From Candidatus Nanopelagicaceae bacterium (GTDB lineage: Bacteria > Actinomycetota > Actinomycetes > Nanopelagicales > Nanopelagicaceae), in NCBI GenBank assembly GCA_009691185.1, contig SHVD01000007.1:1-32978 (forward strand): 32,978 nt of DNA, written 5' to 3'. This document shows positions 32,016 through 32,978 of this stretch, one piece after another; the stretch's first letter is position 1; every line of letters starts with the position of its first letter. The position numbers were made by a program, and so were the translations under genes. The notes under the pieces were generated by a model that saw only the letters and a list, made by a program, of their open reading frames with translations, did not search any database and was not told the origin of the DNA.

Positions 32016-32789
32016 ATGGCTGGATTAGAAAAATTAGCAGCAGGACTGGCATCAGGAGATGTGCAAGTCCTAGATTTAACGGCGCCATTGCATTCAAACA
32101 CCCCAATTTTAGTACTGCCTGAACCTTTTGGTCAGACTGCGACTTTTAAATTAGAGGAGATTTCCAAGTATGACGATCGAGGTCCAGCTTGGTACTGGAA
32201 TAACTTTCATACAGGTGAGCACACAGGCACCCATCTAGATGCACCTAATCATTGGGTAACTGGCAAAGATGGCGATGATGTTGCATCAATTCCACCAAAG
32301 CGCCTAATTGGGCCTGCAGTAGTTCTAGATTTTGTCAAAGAGTCAGCAGCAAATCCAGATTTTTTGCTGGAGGTTTCACACATTGAGTCGTGGGAAAAAG
32401 CCAATGGCCGTATTCCAACTGGGGCATGGGTTCTCTTTCGAACTGGCTGGTCAAAATTTGGTGATGATCCAAAGGCATTCGCAAATGCAGATGACAAAGG
32501 ACCACATACGCCTGGACTACCACCAGCAACTGCAGAATTCCTAGCAACTAAACGAGACATCCTAGGATTAGGAGTTGAAACTGTTGGTATCGATGCCGGT
32601 GGCGCATTTGGCATGGATGTGCCATTTCCTTGTCACAATTACCTACTTGGCAACAATAAGTATGGCTTAACTCAACTTCGAAACTTGGACAAACTTCCAA
32701 CAACAGGAGCCATTGTAATTGCAGCTCCACTGAAAATTGTCGGTGGGTCAGGATCACCAACTAGAGTGCTAGCGTTGATTTCAAAGTAA
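32016..32789 (+). CDS. Cyclase-family metal hydrolase (kynurenine formamidase / isatin hydrolase type)
   Basis: 257 aa of the cyclase family (PF04199-type fold). The metal-binding motif HTGEHTGTHLDAPNHW is complete (about residues 68-83), preceded by WNNF, and LGVETVGIDAG and VPFPCHNYLLGN line the site. Bacterial kynurenine formamidase (KynB) and isatin hydrolase share this fold, both opening or deformylating anthranilate-like amides, often with Mn or Zn. A strong GAGGAG precedes the ATG. It is divergent from iorA and the only gene in its unit, ended by a perfect terminator. N-formylkynurenine, an oxindole-type lactam or isatin are all conceivable substrates; the sequence alone does not separate them. 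Confidence 0.78.
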   Translation: MAGLEKLAAGLASGDVQVLDLTAPLHSNTPILVLPEPFGQTATFKLEEISKYDDRGPAWYWNNFHTGEHTGTHLDAPNHWVTGKDGDDVASIPPKRLIGPAVVLDFVKESAANPDFLLEVSHIESWEKANGRIPTGAWVLFRTGWSKFGDDPKAFANADDKGPHTPGLPPATAEFLATKRDILGLGVETVGIDAGGAFGMDVPFPCHNYLLGNNKYGLTQLRNLDKLPTTGAIVIAAPLKIVGGSGSPTRVLALISK

Positions 32790-32799
32790 TTAAATATCT

Positions 32800-32829
32800 A
32801 AAACCCCACCAAGATTTTGGTGGGGTTTT
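32800..32829. terminator. Perfect 13-bp intrinsic terminator
   Basis: AAAACCCCACCAA (32800-32812), loop GATT, TTGGTGGGGTTTT (32817-32829), then T-rich DNA. It ends the rightward cyclase-family transcript. The left-hand A-tract makes it work for the opposite strand too, and the stop codon of the leftward flavoprotein gene touches its right arm. Confidence 0.92.
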
Positions 32830-32978
32830 TATTTTTGTAAAATTTTACGCAATAAACTTTTTTTTGTAAGTTTTTGAGCGACAATAAATCCTGAGCCACC
32901 GCCAAGCCCTGGCCCCGGATGGGTAGATGCGCCAATATGCCAGAGTTTTTTGACTGGGGTTCGATGCCCTGTTGCAGT
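32829..32978 (-). CDS. NAD(P)/FAD-dependent oxidoreductase of the phytoene-desaturase-like family, C-terminal end
   Basis: The last 49 codons of a gene cut by the right edge, ending TAA at 32829. The segment LWHIGASTHPGPGLGGGSG is the C-terminal FAD-contacting motif ('G.sthPG.G..g') of phytoene desaturase and related amine-oxidase-like flavoproteins. It is followed by a Lys-rich tail LTKKSLLRKILQK. Nothing upstream is visible, so substrate (carotenoid, retinol-like or other) is open. It faces the cyclase-family gene and shares the bidirectional terminator, so it is probably a separate function from the aromatic locus. Confidence 0.7.
   Translation of the reverse strand, partial: TATGHRTPVKKLWHIGASTHPGPGLGGGSGFIVAQKLTKKSLLRKILQK

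Noticed and set aside
1-32978. CRISPR array, insertion sequence, integrase or attachment site
   Set aside because: No regularly spaced repeats, transposase or recombinase motifs, or long terminal inverted repeats were seen.

Overview
The window is AT-rich (by eye near 40% G+C), gene-dense DNA with very short intergenic gaps, stop/start overlaps (TAATG, ATGA) and several GTG or TTG starts. The gene content and a protein resembling the tail of actinobacterial DnaX suggest a streamlined aquatic actinobacterium, for example the Nanopelagicales (acI) type. This assignment is inference; there is no rRNA or other marker here. I see no tRNA, CRISPR array, IS element or phage gene.

Left edge (1-2919): a probable sugar or sugar-acid oxidation module. 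It holds a cut 2-hydroxyacid dehydrogenase, an FAH-family enzyme close to 2-keto-3-deoxy-pentonate dehydratases, an aldo/keto reductase and a divergent SDR. Next (2919-6267) comes a co-directional run: a small membrane protein, a stand-alone DnaX-tail-like protein, a secreted GH25 muramidase and a PatB/MalY-type PLP enzyme. It ends at a strong bidirectional hairpin. From 6354 to 11195 on the minus strand lies a complete five-gene branched-chain/aromatic amino-acid-type ABC importer (livH, M, G, F and a binding protein).

Region 11367-32789 reads as a catabolic locus for tryptophan, indole compounds and anthranilate through CoA thioesters. The anchors are a flavoprotein monooxygenase/old-yellow-enzyme fusion of the 2-aminobenzoyl-CoA monooxygenase/reductase (ACMR) type, a 2-aminobenzoate-CoA ligase-like enzyme, a RidA protein, a BadI/MenB-type ring hydrolase, a thiolase and several SDRs. 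ACMR, the ligase, a RidA-like protein, beta-oxidation enzymes and an ABC binding protein also occur together in the known Azoarcus evansii anthranilate clusters. Added to this core are tryptophan 2,3-dioxygenase, two hydrolases of formamidase or lactamase type, indolepyruvate:ferredoxin oxidoreductase (iorAB), an ADP-forming acyl-CoA synthetase, and a split B12-dependent acyl-CoA mutase with its MeaB chaperone.

The simplest reading is Trp -> N-formylkynurenine -> kynurenine -> anthranilate -> anthraniloyl-CoA -> dearomatised 2-amino-5-oxocyclohexenecarboxyl-CoA -> deamination -> hydrolytic ring opening. No kynureninase is present in the window. The 2-oxoacid oxidoreductase, thiolase and B12 mutase suggest a second entry: either through 2-aminobenzoylacetyl-CoA and thiolysis, or through an indoleacetate route with a (2-aminophenyl)succinyl-CoA-type mutase step. 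That combination is the most interesting hypothesis here.

The locus is made of facing transcription units. Three convergent gene pairs share their stop codons with an exact 4-nt overlap. The right edge holds a perfect 13-bp terminator stem and the C-terminus of a phytoene-desaturase-like flavoprotein.
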